From contig NZ_JAUSYZ010000001.1 in the NCBI RefSeq assembly GCF_030817195.1, positions 4,278,001 to 4,342,000 on the forward strand: 64,000 nucleotides of DNA. Reading direction: 5' to 3'. The first letter of the stretch is position 1; the number at the start of each line of letters is the position of its first letter. Source of the DNA: Arthrobacter globiformis. GTDB taxonomy: Bacteria; Actinomycetota; Actinomycetes; Actinomycetales; Micrococcaceae. Below, piece by piece: positions 1 to 8,368 of this stretch. Under the pieces are notes generated by a model. The model was not told the origin of the DNA, ran no database searches, and saw only the letters and a program-made list of their open reading frames with translations. Both the position numbers and the translations under genes were made by a program.

Positions 1-1092
1 GCCATCAGCAAACTCGTGGCAGACGCGCAGTCCGCGGACCACTATTCGAAGCTTGAGCGTCTCATCGCCGGGCACCAGATCCTGGCCCGTGCGCTGCTGA
101 CCGGCGGCGGCCTCGCGGAGCTCCTGCGGCACCTGGGCGGCATGCTCCGCACCGAAATCGCCCTCACCCAGTTCACCGCCCAGCTGTACAACAGCGGCAG
201 CGAACCGCCAACCGCTGACTCTTGGACCACCTACCCCATTCCCACCGGGCGCCGCGATGCGTGCACCCTCTGGGTGAAGCAGCCGTTCGAGGATTCCGGC
301 ATCATCGGCTACGCGCAGAACCTCATCAGCGTGGAACTCAACAACATGGTCAAGCAGCGCCAGGCGGAGCGGGCGCTATGCGGGCAGGTGCTCGAGGACG
401 TGATCCACGGAACCCTGGACCCCAGTGAGGCCCAGCGCCGCCTCGCCGGGACGGGCATCAACAGCACGCGCAAAAACGTGGTGATCCTGGCGGGTTCCGA
501 GGCGCACCACAAGCAGCTGGTCAGCTCCTCGCTGCCTCAGTCGCTGGAGAACGCGGTGACCGCCGTCGTCGGAAAGGACCTGGTCACGGTGGTGCCCGAC
601 GACGGTCGCGGCGCCACGGCAATGGCCAAAAGCCTCAGCGACCACCTCGCCGAGGCCGGCATCCACGCCACCATCGGCATCGGCGGCGCGTACACCAAGC
701 CGAACGGCCTGCGCTGGAGCTACTTCGAGGCACGTGACGCCGCCAGCCACGGGCTGCCGGTGAACGAGCCCGAACGGCTCAGCCTGACCTCCCTGCTCCT
801 AGCCAGTGAAGACGTGCCGCTGGCGGACATGGCCAACGAATCACTGGACCCGCTCCGGAGCTTCGATGCCGCCCACGGCGCCGAGCTGATGGCCACGCTG
901 GAGAGCTACCTGAACAACAACGGCTCCGTTGCCGCGGTCGCCGAGGCGCTCACCCTGCACCGGAACACGGTCCGCTACCGGCTGGCGCAGATCACCGAAC
1001 TCACCGGGTACGACCCCTCCATCACTGCCGACCGGGTGCAGCTGTGGCTGGCCCTGGCGGTCGCCCGGCTCGGGGCGCGGCACGCCGGCTGA
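1..1092 (+). CDS. PucR/CdaR-type transcriptional regulator, 5' end outside window
   Basis: The reading frame is open back to base 1 with no stop, so the visible 363 residues are a C-terminal part; the GTG at base 16 is probably internal. The last ~60 residues contain the PucR-family helix-turn-helix: a helix ending LESYLNNNGSVAAVAEAL followed by LHRNTVRYRLAQI, the signature of the HTH_30 domain. The middle part resembles the GGDEF-like domain found in these regulators. PucR proteins usually control purine, amino-acid or sugar-acid use, but the sensory N-terminus is missing, so no ligand can be proposed. It converges on the esterase gene, with only 17 bases between the stops. Confidence 0.85.
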   Translation, partial: AISKLVADAQSADHYSKLERLIAGHQILARALLTGGGLAELLRHLGGMLRTEIALTQFTAQLYNSGSEPPTADSWTTYPIPTGRRDACTLWVKQPFEDSGIIGYAQNLISVELNNMVKQRQAERALCGQVLEDVIHGTLDPSEAQRRLAGTGINSTRKNVVILAGSEAHHKQLVSSSLPQSLENAVTAVVGKDLVTVVPDDGRGATAMAKSLSDHLAEAGIHATIGIGGAYTKPNGLRWSYFEARDAASHGLPVNEPERLSLTSLLLASEDVPLADMANESLDPLRSFDAAHGAELMATLESYLNNNGSVAAVAEALTLHRNTVRYRLAQITELTGYDPSITADRVQLWLALAVARLGARHAG

Positions 1093-1109
1093 GCCGGTTC
1101 ACCTCTCTG

Positions 1110-1793
1110 TCACAGGGAGCCGCGGGCAAAGCCATCCAGCCGTTCTGCGAGTTCAGCCGGGTTGCTCAGGGCGACCAGGTGTCCGCCCGGGATTTCGTAA
1201 ACCCCCAGGCCAAGCCGGGTCCTGACCACGCGGCGTTGAAAGTCCAAGGGGAAAAATCGGTCATCACGTCCAACCAGCACCCTGGTGGGCACGTCGGGCC
1301 AGCGGTCGATCCCGCAGGGCTGCCCGAAGGGCGTGTCGGATGGAGCGCGCTGCTCGCCGGCGCCCGCGGCGATCACCTCCGGGGGAACGTCGTGCAGGAA
1401 GTGCACGCGCTCATCAAAATCGCCGGCGCGCCCGTTCAGCCTGTCATTGAGCTCGCGGGCCTGGGGCTGGCCGGTGGCCTCCCACCATTCTCCGGGCGTC
1501 TCACCCGGAAGAGGAACCATCGGATTGAGCAGGACGATGAGCTCCACCGGCACGCGCCCCGCGACAACAGGGACCGTGAAGGCGCCCAGGGATTGGCCCA
1601 CGAGCACCACATTGCGGTGATCCCCGGCGGCCGCGACGACGATGTCGACGTAGTCCTGCAGTCCCAGACGGGGGTCGTCCTCGCGGATGTCGACCGGTAT
1701 GGCCTGGTGCCCCAGCCGTTCCAGCTCGGGAACCAGCCGGTGCCAGTACCAGCCCACTCCCCCGGCACCCGGGACAAGAACGAAAGTGCTCAC
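1110..1793 (-). CDS. alpha/beta hydrolase (esterase-like)
   Basis: A 227-residue single-domain alpha/beta hydrolase. The oxyanion segment VPGAGG lies at residues 7-12, the nucleophile elbow GQSLG puts the serine near 68, a VGRDD motif supplies the likely acid, and PGGHLVAL near 205 gives the histidine, so the triad looks intact. There is no signal peptide; the protein is probably cytoplasmic. The GTG start overlaps the TGA of the upstream PEP-utilising gene in a GTGA quartet (1790-1793), so translation is probably coupled. A longer in-frame extension exists upstream but runs through that gene in another frame and was rejected. The substrate is unknown; the family includes small carboxylesterases and methylesterases of the EstA/salicylate-binding type. 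Confidence 0.8.
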   Translation of the reverse strand: MSTFVLVPGAGGVGWYWHRLVPELERLGHQAIPVDIREDDPRLGLQDYVDIVVAAAGDHRNVVLVGQSLGAFTVPVVAGRVPVELIVLLNPMVPLPGETPGEWWEATGQPQARELNDRLNGRAGDFDERVHFLHDVPPEVIAAGAGEQRAPSDTPFGQPCGIDRWPDVPTRVLVGRDDRFFPLDFQRRVVRTRLGLGVYEIPGGHLVALSNPAELAERLDGFARGSL

Positions 1794-4414
1794 GGGCCAT
1801 CCTGCCTCTCCGTCTCCACCACAATCGTCCCCGCGGCTCCGTCCACGGTCACGGTGTCCCCGGTTCGCACCGTGGGAATGGGTCCGCCCATTTCCATGAC
1901 CAGCGCCCCTGCAGTCATGAACAGCGGCGTCCACCCCGGGTCCGTCGACGGCGCAACAAGGATTTCGCCCGGCTCCAGGAGCGCGCCGGCCGGGTCCAGG
2001 ATTACCCTGGCTGTGCCCGTGATGCTGCCGGCCGAGGCCGCTGTTCCCACCAGGATTCCCGGCGGCAGCTGCCCGTCCGCGGACGACGCCGCACGGGTCT
2101 GCGCGCCCATGGCCGCCTCGACGTCGGTCCCATCGGAAAGCAGCAGGCGGGGGATGTGCCGGCGCCACATTTCGCGGTCGTAGCTCCGGCGGCGCTCGGC
2201 GACGGGTCCGCGAAGGTCCGCGCCGCGCAGTGCCACGCGGGCTTCGGCGAGGTCCAGGAAGAAGACATCGTCCGGTACCGCAATCCGGCCCGCGCCCGCG
2301 AGTTCATCGCCTACCAGCTGGAGCTGGCGGCGGAGAACGGCGAAGGCCGTTATCAGCCGGAACTTAGGATACTCGCGCACGCCGGCGGTTTCCCGTGCCC
2401 GCCGCAGGCTATGGGCAACGATTCTGCCGAACAGCCTTCCCCTGGATCGGGCGGACCGTTCGGCCAGCTCGGCAACCTTGGTTTCGGCCTGTTCTGCGGC
2501 CCGCCGGAAGCGCCGGTCCGGGGCGAGCTCCGGGTCCTCCAGCTTCAGGTAGTTGGCCAGGACGTTAATGATGTGGGCGGGATCCTCGCCCCACCGGGGA
2601 ACACCGAGGTCAATTTCCGCCACCGCGCGGTGTCCGTACTTCGCGAGAAAGCCGCGCAGAGCGCCCTGGCAGACGGCGGGCAGTGATCCTTGTGTGTAGC
2701 GGCCAGCGAGCATCCGGGGGTCTTCCCCGGTGAGTGTACGGACCGACTCCGGGTCCTCCCGGATTGAGGTGGCCGTCCGCCAGAGCTCCAGATCCATCTC
2801 GGTGGTCACATTGTGCGGCAAGCCGCGGAGTACGGCCTGCAGCTCACCGGCCTGCACCAGCCGGCCCAGCAGCAGCCGTGCCAGACCCAGCCAGATATAC
2901 CCTGCGGCTGCCGGCGGCAATACCCGCATCACGGCGGGCGTGATGTCTTTGGTGAGGAGGCGTTCCACGAAATCGAGCCGCAGGGCGCCGGAGGCCGGCT
3001 CCGGCAACACCAGCATCCGGTCCGACTCATGGTCCGATTCCCTGACCCGTTCCAGCGCGGCGGCGGGGTTGGCCATCGCGGCCAGGACGTGCCCAAGCAG
3101 GCCAAAGGGCGGCGTGGCCCGGAGCCCCGCTTTCAGCGACGCCGCGCCGGAGGCCTTGGTGAGGGTGAAGCGCGGGTCTGCAGCCAGATAGGCCAGCACA
3201 TCCACGGACCTGGCGTCGGCCACTTTCATGGCTCTTTGAAGACTGCGTCTCCCGCCTTTGCTGCGCAGCAGGGACGTGACATCGACAAACATGCGCATCC
3301 CGATCTGGGCGGAACGGTAGGCCCCCAGCCCGTCGGCGGCCGATGTCGACCGGTAGCTGTCGCTCATCAGCGTGAAGGATGCCAGGCCCATGGGCGTCAG
3401 CGGCCGGGTCAGCCCCTGCAGCAGGCTGGCGCACAGGTAGGCCCGGGCGCCGCCGTCGTGGTTGTGGGGCTCGGGCAGGGGAAACAGCGTGGTGATCGGA
3501 CGGGATTGCACCACCCGGATCCCGCCGCTCGGTTCGATGGCCCACTCCAGATCCTGCGGCTCGCCGTAGAGATCTTCCACCCGGGTCCCGACCCTGGCCA
3601 GCGAGCGGACCTGCTCGTCCGTCAGGCACGCCTGCCGCGCGCCGTCCTGCCGATCCAGCAACCGGGTTCCGCCTCCCGTTGCGGGCCCGCTTTCGATGAG
3701 TTTGTCACCCAGGCTGCGCTGGAGGATCTCCCCGGTGGCGGCATCGACCGTGAAATGATCCGGGTTCACAGCCCCACTGACCAGCGCCTCGCCGAGTCCG
3801 TGTGCGGCGTCGATCACGGTTTCCTGACGCCGGCCGGTCAGCGGATTCGCCGTGAACATCACCCCGGCCACGCTGGCGTCCACCATTTCCTGAATAACGA
3901 CGGCGATGCCGACCGAGCGCTGGTCAATCCCGTGATCGGCGCGGTAGGCAACGGCCCGGTCCGTCCACAGGGAGGCCCAGCAGCGGCGGACCGCATCCCA
4001 CAGCGCGGCGGAGCCGACGATGTTGAGGTACGTGTCCAGCTGGCCTGCGAAGCTGGTTTCGGGGAGATCCTCGGCCGTGGCGGAGGAACGCACGGCCACC
4101 GGAGTGTCCTCGCCCAGACCCGCGTAGGCGGCGAGGATGGCTTCGACGATGTCCCCGGGCAAGGAAGCCGACGCCAGCCTGCTGCGCGTCTGCTCTGCCG
4201 GCTCGGATGGTTCCACTCCTGCCGCGGCCGCCACCCGCCGGTAGGCCGCGGTGGTGACGCAGAAGCCACGCGGGACCGGCAATCCGGCGGCCAGCAGCAC
4301 ACCGAGGTTGGCAGCCTTGCCGCCCACCTCAAGCACCATGTCCGCGTCCACTTGGGCCAGGCTGATGACTGTGTTCCCCGGGCGCGATGCGGGCCGGTCT
4401 GCGTGCTCATCCAC
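1790..4414 (-). CDS. PEP/pyruvate-binding enzyme, rifampin-phosphotransferase-like, lacking the catalytic-His loop
   Basis: An 874-residue protein with the ATP-grasp half of PEP synthase and rifampin phosphotransferase: GGKAANLG at 31-38, VAVRSSATAEDLPETSFAG, GVMFTANPLTG, and a DLEWAIE...VQSRPITTL segment. A helical middle domain follows and then a swivelling domain. In the family that last domain carries GG-x-x-SH-x-A-x-VARE with the phosphorylated histidine. Here MEMGG runs directly into PIPTVRTGDTVTVDG (residues 840-858), so about 20 residues including the histidine are absent without loss of frame. As written it could bind ATP but not relay phosphate. The GTG start at 4414 is 11 bases after the CYTH-CHAD stop; a continuous frame reaching 6253 is an artefact of a frameshift in that gene. 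The esterase overlaps its 3' end. Confidence 0.8.
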   Translation of the reverse strand: MDEHADRPASRPGNTVISLAQVDADMVLEVGGKAANLGVLLAAGLPVPRGFCVTTAAYRRVAAAAGVEPSEPAEQTRSRLASASLPGDIVEAILAAYAGLGEDTPVAVRSSATAEDLPETSFAGQLDTYLNIVGSAALWDAVRRCWASLWTDRAVAYRADHGIDQRSVGIAVVIQEMVDASVAGVMFTANPLTGRRQETVIDAAHGLGEALVSGAVNPDHFTVDAATGEILQRSLGDKLIESGPATGGGTRLLDRQDGARQACLTDEQVRSLARVGTRVEDLYGEPQDLEWAIEPSGGIRVVQSRPITTLFPLPEPHNHDGGARAYLCASLLQGLTRPLTPMGLASFTLMSDSYRSTSAADGLGAYRSAQIGMRMFVDVTSLLRSKGGRRSLQRAMKVADARSVDVLAYLAADPRFTLTKASGAASLKAGLRATPPFGLLGHVLAAMANPAAALERVRESDHESDRMLVLPEPASGALRLDFVERLLTKDITPAVMRVLPPAAAGYIWLGLARLLLGRLVQAGELQAVLRGLPHNVTTEMDLELWRTATSIREDPESVRTLTGEDPRMLAGRYTQGSLPAVCQGALRGFLAKYGHRAVAEIDLGVPRWGEDPAHIINVLANYLKLEDPELAPDRRFRRAAEQAETKVAELAERSARSRGRLFGRIVAHSLRRARETAGVREYPKFRLITAFAVLRRQLQLVGDELAGAGRIAVPDDVFFLDLAEARVALRGADLRGPVAERRRSYDREMWRRHIPRLLLSDGTDVEAAMGAQTRAASSADGQLPPGILVGTAASAGSITGTARVILDPAGALLEPGEILVAPSTDPGWTPLFMTAGALVMEMGGPIPTVRTGDTVTVDGAAGTIVVETERQDGP

Positions 4415-4425
4415 CGGCTGCCCCG

Positions 4426-6136
4426 CTATCCCACTCCGCGCCGGATTGCCTTCCGGGACTTCCGGTGCGCCTTGCGGTACTTGCCTTCGGCCTTGGCGGT
4501 GCTTTTCTGTTCCCGCCTCAGGAGCGAGCCGTAGGCCGCGGCCACGGGCCTCCGGCAGGTCCGGGCCGCCGGCGAGCTTCCCAAGGAAAATCCGAGCCAT
4601 CACACTGTCGTGGTGGTCGCCGAGGATTTTCTGCTGCTTGTGCGCGGCCTTCGCGAGCTTCGCAGCGCGCTTGCCGAATAAGGGATCGACGGTCTCTGCC
4701 GCGTGCCGCAGCCGCTTGGCGTCCTTCCGGATCTGGTGCAGTGCGGTTTCGTGCGCTGTGGCCTCTTTGAGCTCCATGCCTGGCCTGTCACCGGCGCCGT
4801 CCTTGGCCCGGGCGGCAGCCTTGTGGGCGCGGCGCAGCCGCTTGGCAGACTTGCCCACCAGCTTGCGGGCCGTCTTGCGCGCGGGTGCCCCGGCCGCCGG
4901 CAGGACGGGCGGATGGTCACGGAAGTCCTCGAGGTCGTCCAGGAGCCGGAAGTAGCGGTCCGTCAGGAGCACTTCCTGCGTCTTGCGGTAACCGGCGTCC
5001 AGCCTGGTGCCCAGCTCGCGCTCGATCCGCTGCTTGACGTCGTCGGCCCCCTCCCCCGCTGGAAGGTTGCCGGTGTTTGCCCGCAGCCGGTCCAGCATGA
5101 CTTCGGCGTCACGGGGCGTGCCCAGGATCCGGCCCAGCCACTTGAGCTCGTCGCGCAACCGGCCAACCGCGCCCCGGCCGTAGAGCTTCCGGTAGACCGC
5201 GAGGGCCGACCGGACGCGGCGGGTGGCCGAGCGCATCGCATGCACCGCATCGGGTTCCTCCAGCCGCACCCGGGCGTCATTGGCCAGGATTTCGCTGATT
5301 TGCCCGGCCAGGTACGCGCTTACGACGGCGGATGCCGGCCACTGCTTGCCCGGTTTCCTGCCGCCGGGCTGCTTTCCGCCGTCTTTGGTTGCTGCCGTGC
5401 CGTCAGTTTCGACAGGTCCCTCAGTTTCGACAGTGCCTTCAGATTCGACAGTGCCTTCAGTTTCCCTGGCTTGGGCTGTCGGCGGCGCCCCCAGTGCGCG
5501 CCGCAGCTTGGACTCGTGCGCTGACGGCCGGGCGCCGGCCGCCGCCAGGACCGATGCTGCCGACTTGAACACCTCCCGCTCGCCGTGAACCAGTTCGAGT
5601 TCCCATTCGCGCCACTGCTGCTTCTGGCCTGCGGGTTTCCCACCCGCCCCCTGAAGAAGCTCGGCTTCCACGGAGTCATCGGCAAAGTCGGCGAGGTGCA
5701 CACCGTCGTCCCCGTAGAGTGCATGGGTGGTTCGCCGGGTATTCAGGCGGGCCACGGGCACGGGATCCGCTCCGCGGAGGTAGGCGTGCAGGTGGGCCAG
5801 CAGTTTCCCGGGAACGACGTCGGCCTGGCCCAGCGGGGCGTGGATCTCCCGGCGGGGTCCCGGCCCCTCCTCCGACGCGGACCCGGTCCCGCCCGCAGCC
5901 CCGGCATCTGGCGGCAGCTTTACGTGCCAGCCCGCATCAGCCCCGCCGCTGCGTCGCCGCAGCGTGATCCGGCGGGAGGCGAGAACCAGGTCCCCGGTGT
6001 CAAAGTAGACGGCTTCCAGTTCAGCCTGATGGGGATCACCCACGCGCCCCACACCGGGAACGGCGGTGAGGTCGGGCAGCGACGCGCCGGCGTCGACGTC
6101 GTACTTCTTCTCCGTTTCAAGGCCTTCGGCAGTCAT
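4426..6136 (-). CDS. CYTH and CHAD domain protein with an apparent +1 frameshift
   Basis: The CYTH domain opens with the ExExK signature (ETEKK, residues 7-11), typical of triphosphate-tunnel metalloenzymes, and occupies about 200 residues. A low-complexity linker of VETEG/VESEG units follows, then a CHAD domain (about 290-560) with HAMRSATRRVRSALAVYRK and HQIRKDAKRLRHAAE, histidine- and arginine-rich helices that bind polyphosphate-like anions. The frame used up to LPEAR does not give the normal CHAD end. Skipping one base near 4543 gives AAAYGSLLRREQKSTAKAEG and a basic tail ending at the TAG 4426-4428, exactly what the family shows. The predicted intact protein is 569 residues. The ATG at 6136 lies just before ExExK, with an AAAAGGA upstream. 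The shift may be a sequencing indel or a real mutation. Confidence 0.75.
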
Positions 6137-6246
6137 GGCTGGGCGGCGTCCTTTTCCGTTGCCGGGTTCCTGCGCGTGATGCGCCTGCTGGCCCGAGTCT
6201 ATTCCCGGGCCGGAAGGCCCGCGAGAGTTTCCCCACAAAGTTCTAG

Positions 6247-6273
6247 ACATCAAACGTCAAACGTCTAACGTTA
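6247..6273 (+). promoter_or_regulatory. triple heptamer operator before the MFS-GntR pair
   Basis: Immediately before the MFS start stand three tandem heptamers, CAAACGT, CAAACGT and CTAACGT (6251-6271); the last overlaps the palindrome TAACGTTA (6266-6273). Their closeness to the ATG leaves little room for a leader. The second gene of the pair is a FadR-type GntR regulator, so autoregulation through this site is a reasonable inference. Confidence 0.45.
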
Positions 6274-6277
6274 AGGC

Positions 6278-7576
6278 ATGGCGACCACTTCCTCAGCACC
6301 CCCGGCCCCAGCAACGTACCCAACCAAGCCGCGCACCGCCGTCGTCGCCGGCGTCATTGCCCTGGTGCTCATCGGCCTGAACCTGAGGGCCGGCATCACC
6401 GGCGCCTCGGCCCTGCTGCATGATTTGCAGCAGGTGCTGGGCTACGGCCCGCTAGTCGCCTCGCTCATCCCCTCCATTCCCACGCTGTGCTTCGCCGTGG
6501 CCGGAGCCGCCACTTCCTGGCTGACGGGGAAGCTCGGCGTCGAGAAGGCCATCCTGCTCTCGCTCGGCATGCTGGCAGCCGGGCTGCTGGTCCGGGGCAT
6601 TCCCACCACCGGCATGCTGGTGGTGGGCACGGTGGTGGGGATGTCCGGCCTGGCCGTCTGCAACGTGTCCATGCCGTCCTTCATCCGGGAGCACTTCGCC
6701 GCGCGCACATCGCTCATGACGGCCGTCTACACGGTGACCATGACCAGCGGCGCCACCGTCATGGCCGTGCTGGTGGTTCCGCTCTCGCAGCTGCTGGGAT
6801 CGCCGTCGGCCGGGCTGGGCACCATCGGGATCCTGGCCCTGTCCGCATTCCTGGGCTTCCTGCCCGTGACCCTGCACGCCCACCGCAACACTGCCCGGAA
6901 ACCGGCCGGACACATCTCCCCGTGGCCGCTGCTGCGCACCAAGAAGGGCCTCCTGCTCACCGGCATCTTCACCCTGCAGGCACTGCTCGCTTATGCGCTG
7001 CTCAGCTGGTTCCCGTACATGCTCACCACCATGGGCCTCAGCCCGGCGGACAGCGCCCTCATGTTCGGAATCATGCAGCTGGTCTCGGTTCCGGCCGGCA
7101 TGGTGCTGATCGCCATCGGTTCCCGGCCGCGGATGTTGCGTCCCGCCGTCTATCTGGCCACCCTCACCATGACGGCCGGCATTGCCGCGCTCCTCTTGCT
7201 TCCCGTTTCCCTGGCCGTCATCCCCGCGGTGCTGCTGGGCTTCGGCTTGGGCATCTTCCCACTGGTGATGGTGATCATCAGCCGCAGCGGCCGGAACACC
7301 GCCGAGACCACCGCCCTTTCCACGCTGGCCCAGTCCACCGGTTACCTCCTGGCCACGGTCGGCCCGTTCGGCATGGGCCTGCTGCACAGCGCGACGGGAA
7401 GTTGGACGCTGCCGCTGGCACTGCTCCTGGTCATCGCCCTGGTTCAGATCGTTGTAGCGCACCTGCTCAGCAGCGGCCGGGCCGGCGGAGTGAGCGCCAG
7501 CGGCGCCAGCACAGCGGGAACGAGCACAGCGGGAACGAGCACAGCGGGAACTGACACCGCGGGAATGAAAGAATAG
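6278..7576 (+). CDS. MFS transporter, CynX/NimT (cyanate permease-like) family
   Basis: A 432-residue integral membrane protein with about 12 hydrophobic segments. The start of TM1 reads VLIGLNLRAGITGASALL, close to the N-RA-x-(T/S)-G pattern of CynX/YycB/NimT transporters, which handle cyanate, 2-nitroimidazole and other small anions. The C-terminal tail is a short repeat: AGTST units encoded by a 15-base DNA repeat at about 7507-7552. Seven bases after its stop begins a GntR/FadR regulator gene, forming a two-gene operon with a heptamer operator just upstream. The substrate cannot be read from the sequence. The Shine-Dalgarno is poor and crowded against the ATG, which would fit a very short or absent leader. 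Confidence 0.85.
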   Translation: MATTSSAPPAPATYPTKPRTAVVAGVIALVLIGLNLRAGITGASALLHDLQQVLGYGPLVASLIPSIPTLCFAVAGAATSWLTGKLGVEKAILLSLGMLAAGLLVRGIPTTGMLVVGTVVGMSGLAVCNVSMPSFIREHFAARTSLMTAVYTVTMTSGATVMAVLVVPLSQLLGSPSAGLGTIGILALSAFLGFLPVTLHAHRNTARKPAGHISPWPLLRTKKGLLLTGIFTLQALLAYALLSWFPYMLTTMGLSPADSALMFGIMQLVSVPAGMVLIAIGSRPRMLRPAVYLATLTMTAGIAALLLLPVSLAVIPAVLLGFGLGIFPLVMVIISRSGRNTAETTALSTLAQSTGYLLATVGPFGMGLLHSATGSWTLPLALLLVIALVQIVVAHLLSSGRAGGVSASGASTAGTSTAGTSTAGTDTAGMKE

Positions 7577-7582
7577 GACGCC

Positions 7583-8263
7583 ATGACCCTGAGCACGTCG
7601 CACCGCCCGCCACTCGCGGACGAAGTCACCGCCAAACTCCGCGAAATGATCCAGACGGGCGAATGGCCGCTGCAGCAGCGCATACCCTCCGAAACCGAGC
7701 TCATGTCCGGGCTGGGCGTGTCCCGCGGGACGCTACGGGAAGCCGTCAAGGCCCTGGCCCACAGCGGGATGCTCGAGGTGCGCCGCGGCGACGGAACCTA
7801 CGTCCGCGCCACCAGCGAAATCTCGGGAGCCGCCCGTCGCCTCTACAAGGAACACACGGACGAACACGTCCTCGAGGTCCGCGTGGGGCTGGACACGCAG
7901 GCCGCCCGCCTCGCCGCCCGGCATGCAACGCCCGGCGACGTCGCCGCCATGCGCGCGCTGCTCATCGAGCGTGAGGAGGCCTGGAACGCCGAGGACTATG
8001 CGCGCTGGGCCGCCGCCGACTGGGGCTTCCACGAGCGGGTGGCGCAGGCCTCAGGCAATCCGCTCCTCCTCGAGCTCTATGTCAGCTTTGGCGACGTGTT
8101 CCACGCCGACCTGCTGAAGCAGCACGGGCGCCCCGGCTTCAACGGCCTGCCGCAGGCCGGCCACGGGGACCTCGTGGATGCCATCGAAGCACACGACGGC
8201 GACGCCGCCGTGGCCACCGTGCACCGGAACCTCAACTCCTGCACGGAGTGGCTGCGGGAGTAG
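7583..8263 (+). CDS. GntR-family regulator, FadR/FCD subfamily
   Basis: A 226-residue repressor-type protein. Residues about 10-75 form the GntR winged helix (ETELMSGLGVSRGTLREAVKALAHSGMLEVRRGDGTYV, read here as two adjoining segments), and residues 90-220 an all-helical FCD ligand domain with an R-x-x-L-D-x-x-A-A-R-LAA helix and conserved histidines and acidic residues that usually bind a metal and a small organic acid. An AGGA stands 5-6 bases before the ATG. It follows the MFS transporter in the same operon and probably controls it from the triple-heptamer site at 6251-6273. The effector is unknown but is likely the transported compound or a product of it. Confidence 0.87.
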   Translation: MTLSTSHRPPLADEVTAKLREMIQTGEWPLQQRIPSETELMSGLGVSRGTLREAVKALAHSGMLEVRRGDGTYVRATSEISGAARRLYKEHTDEHVLEVRVGLDTQAARLAARHATPGDVAAMRALLIEREEAWNAEDYARWAAADWGFHERVAQASGNPLLLELYVSFGDVFHADLLKQHGRPGFNGLPQAGHGDLVDAIEAHDGDAAVATVHRNLNSCTEWLRE

Positions 8264-8302
8264 CTGCACCCCCCAACGGGTTTCGCCGCCATCCATTACA
8301 TC

Positions 8303-8314
8303 AGTAGGCTTACT
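8303..8314. promoter_or_regulatory. imperfect palindrome before the AI-2E exporter gene
   Basis: AGTAGGCTTACT, about 55 bases before the exporter start, resembles half of the GTAAG...CTTAC sites at 10289 and 62852. It is a candidate binding site only. Confidence 0.25.
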
Positions 8315-8368
8315 ATCTGACTGGGTCGCCCGGTAGTGTCCGTTGCCCGCTGATAACGAGGAGTTCCG

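Noticed and set aside
1790..6253. A single 1,487-residue CYTH-CHAD-PEP-utilising multidomain enzyme
   Set aside because: The junction sequence is the out-of-frame reading of a normal CHAD C-terminus; a one-base slip restores two ordinary genes.
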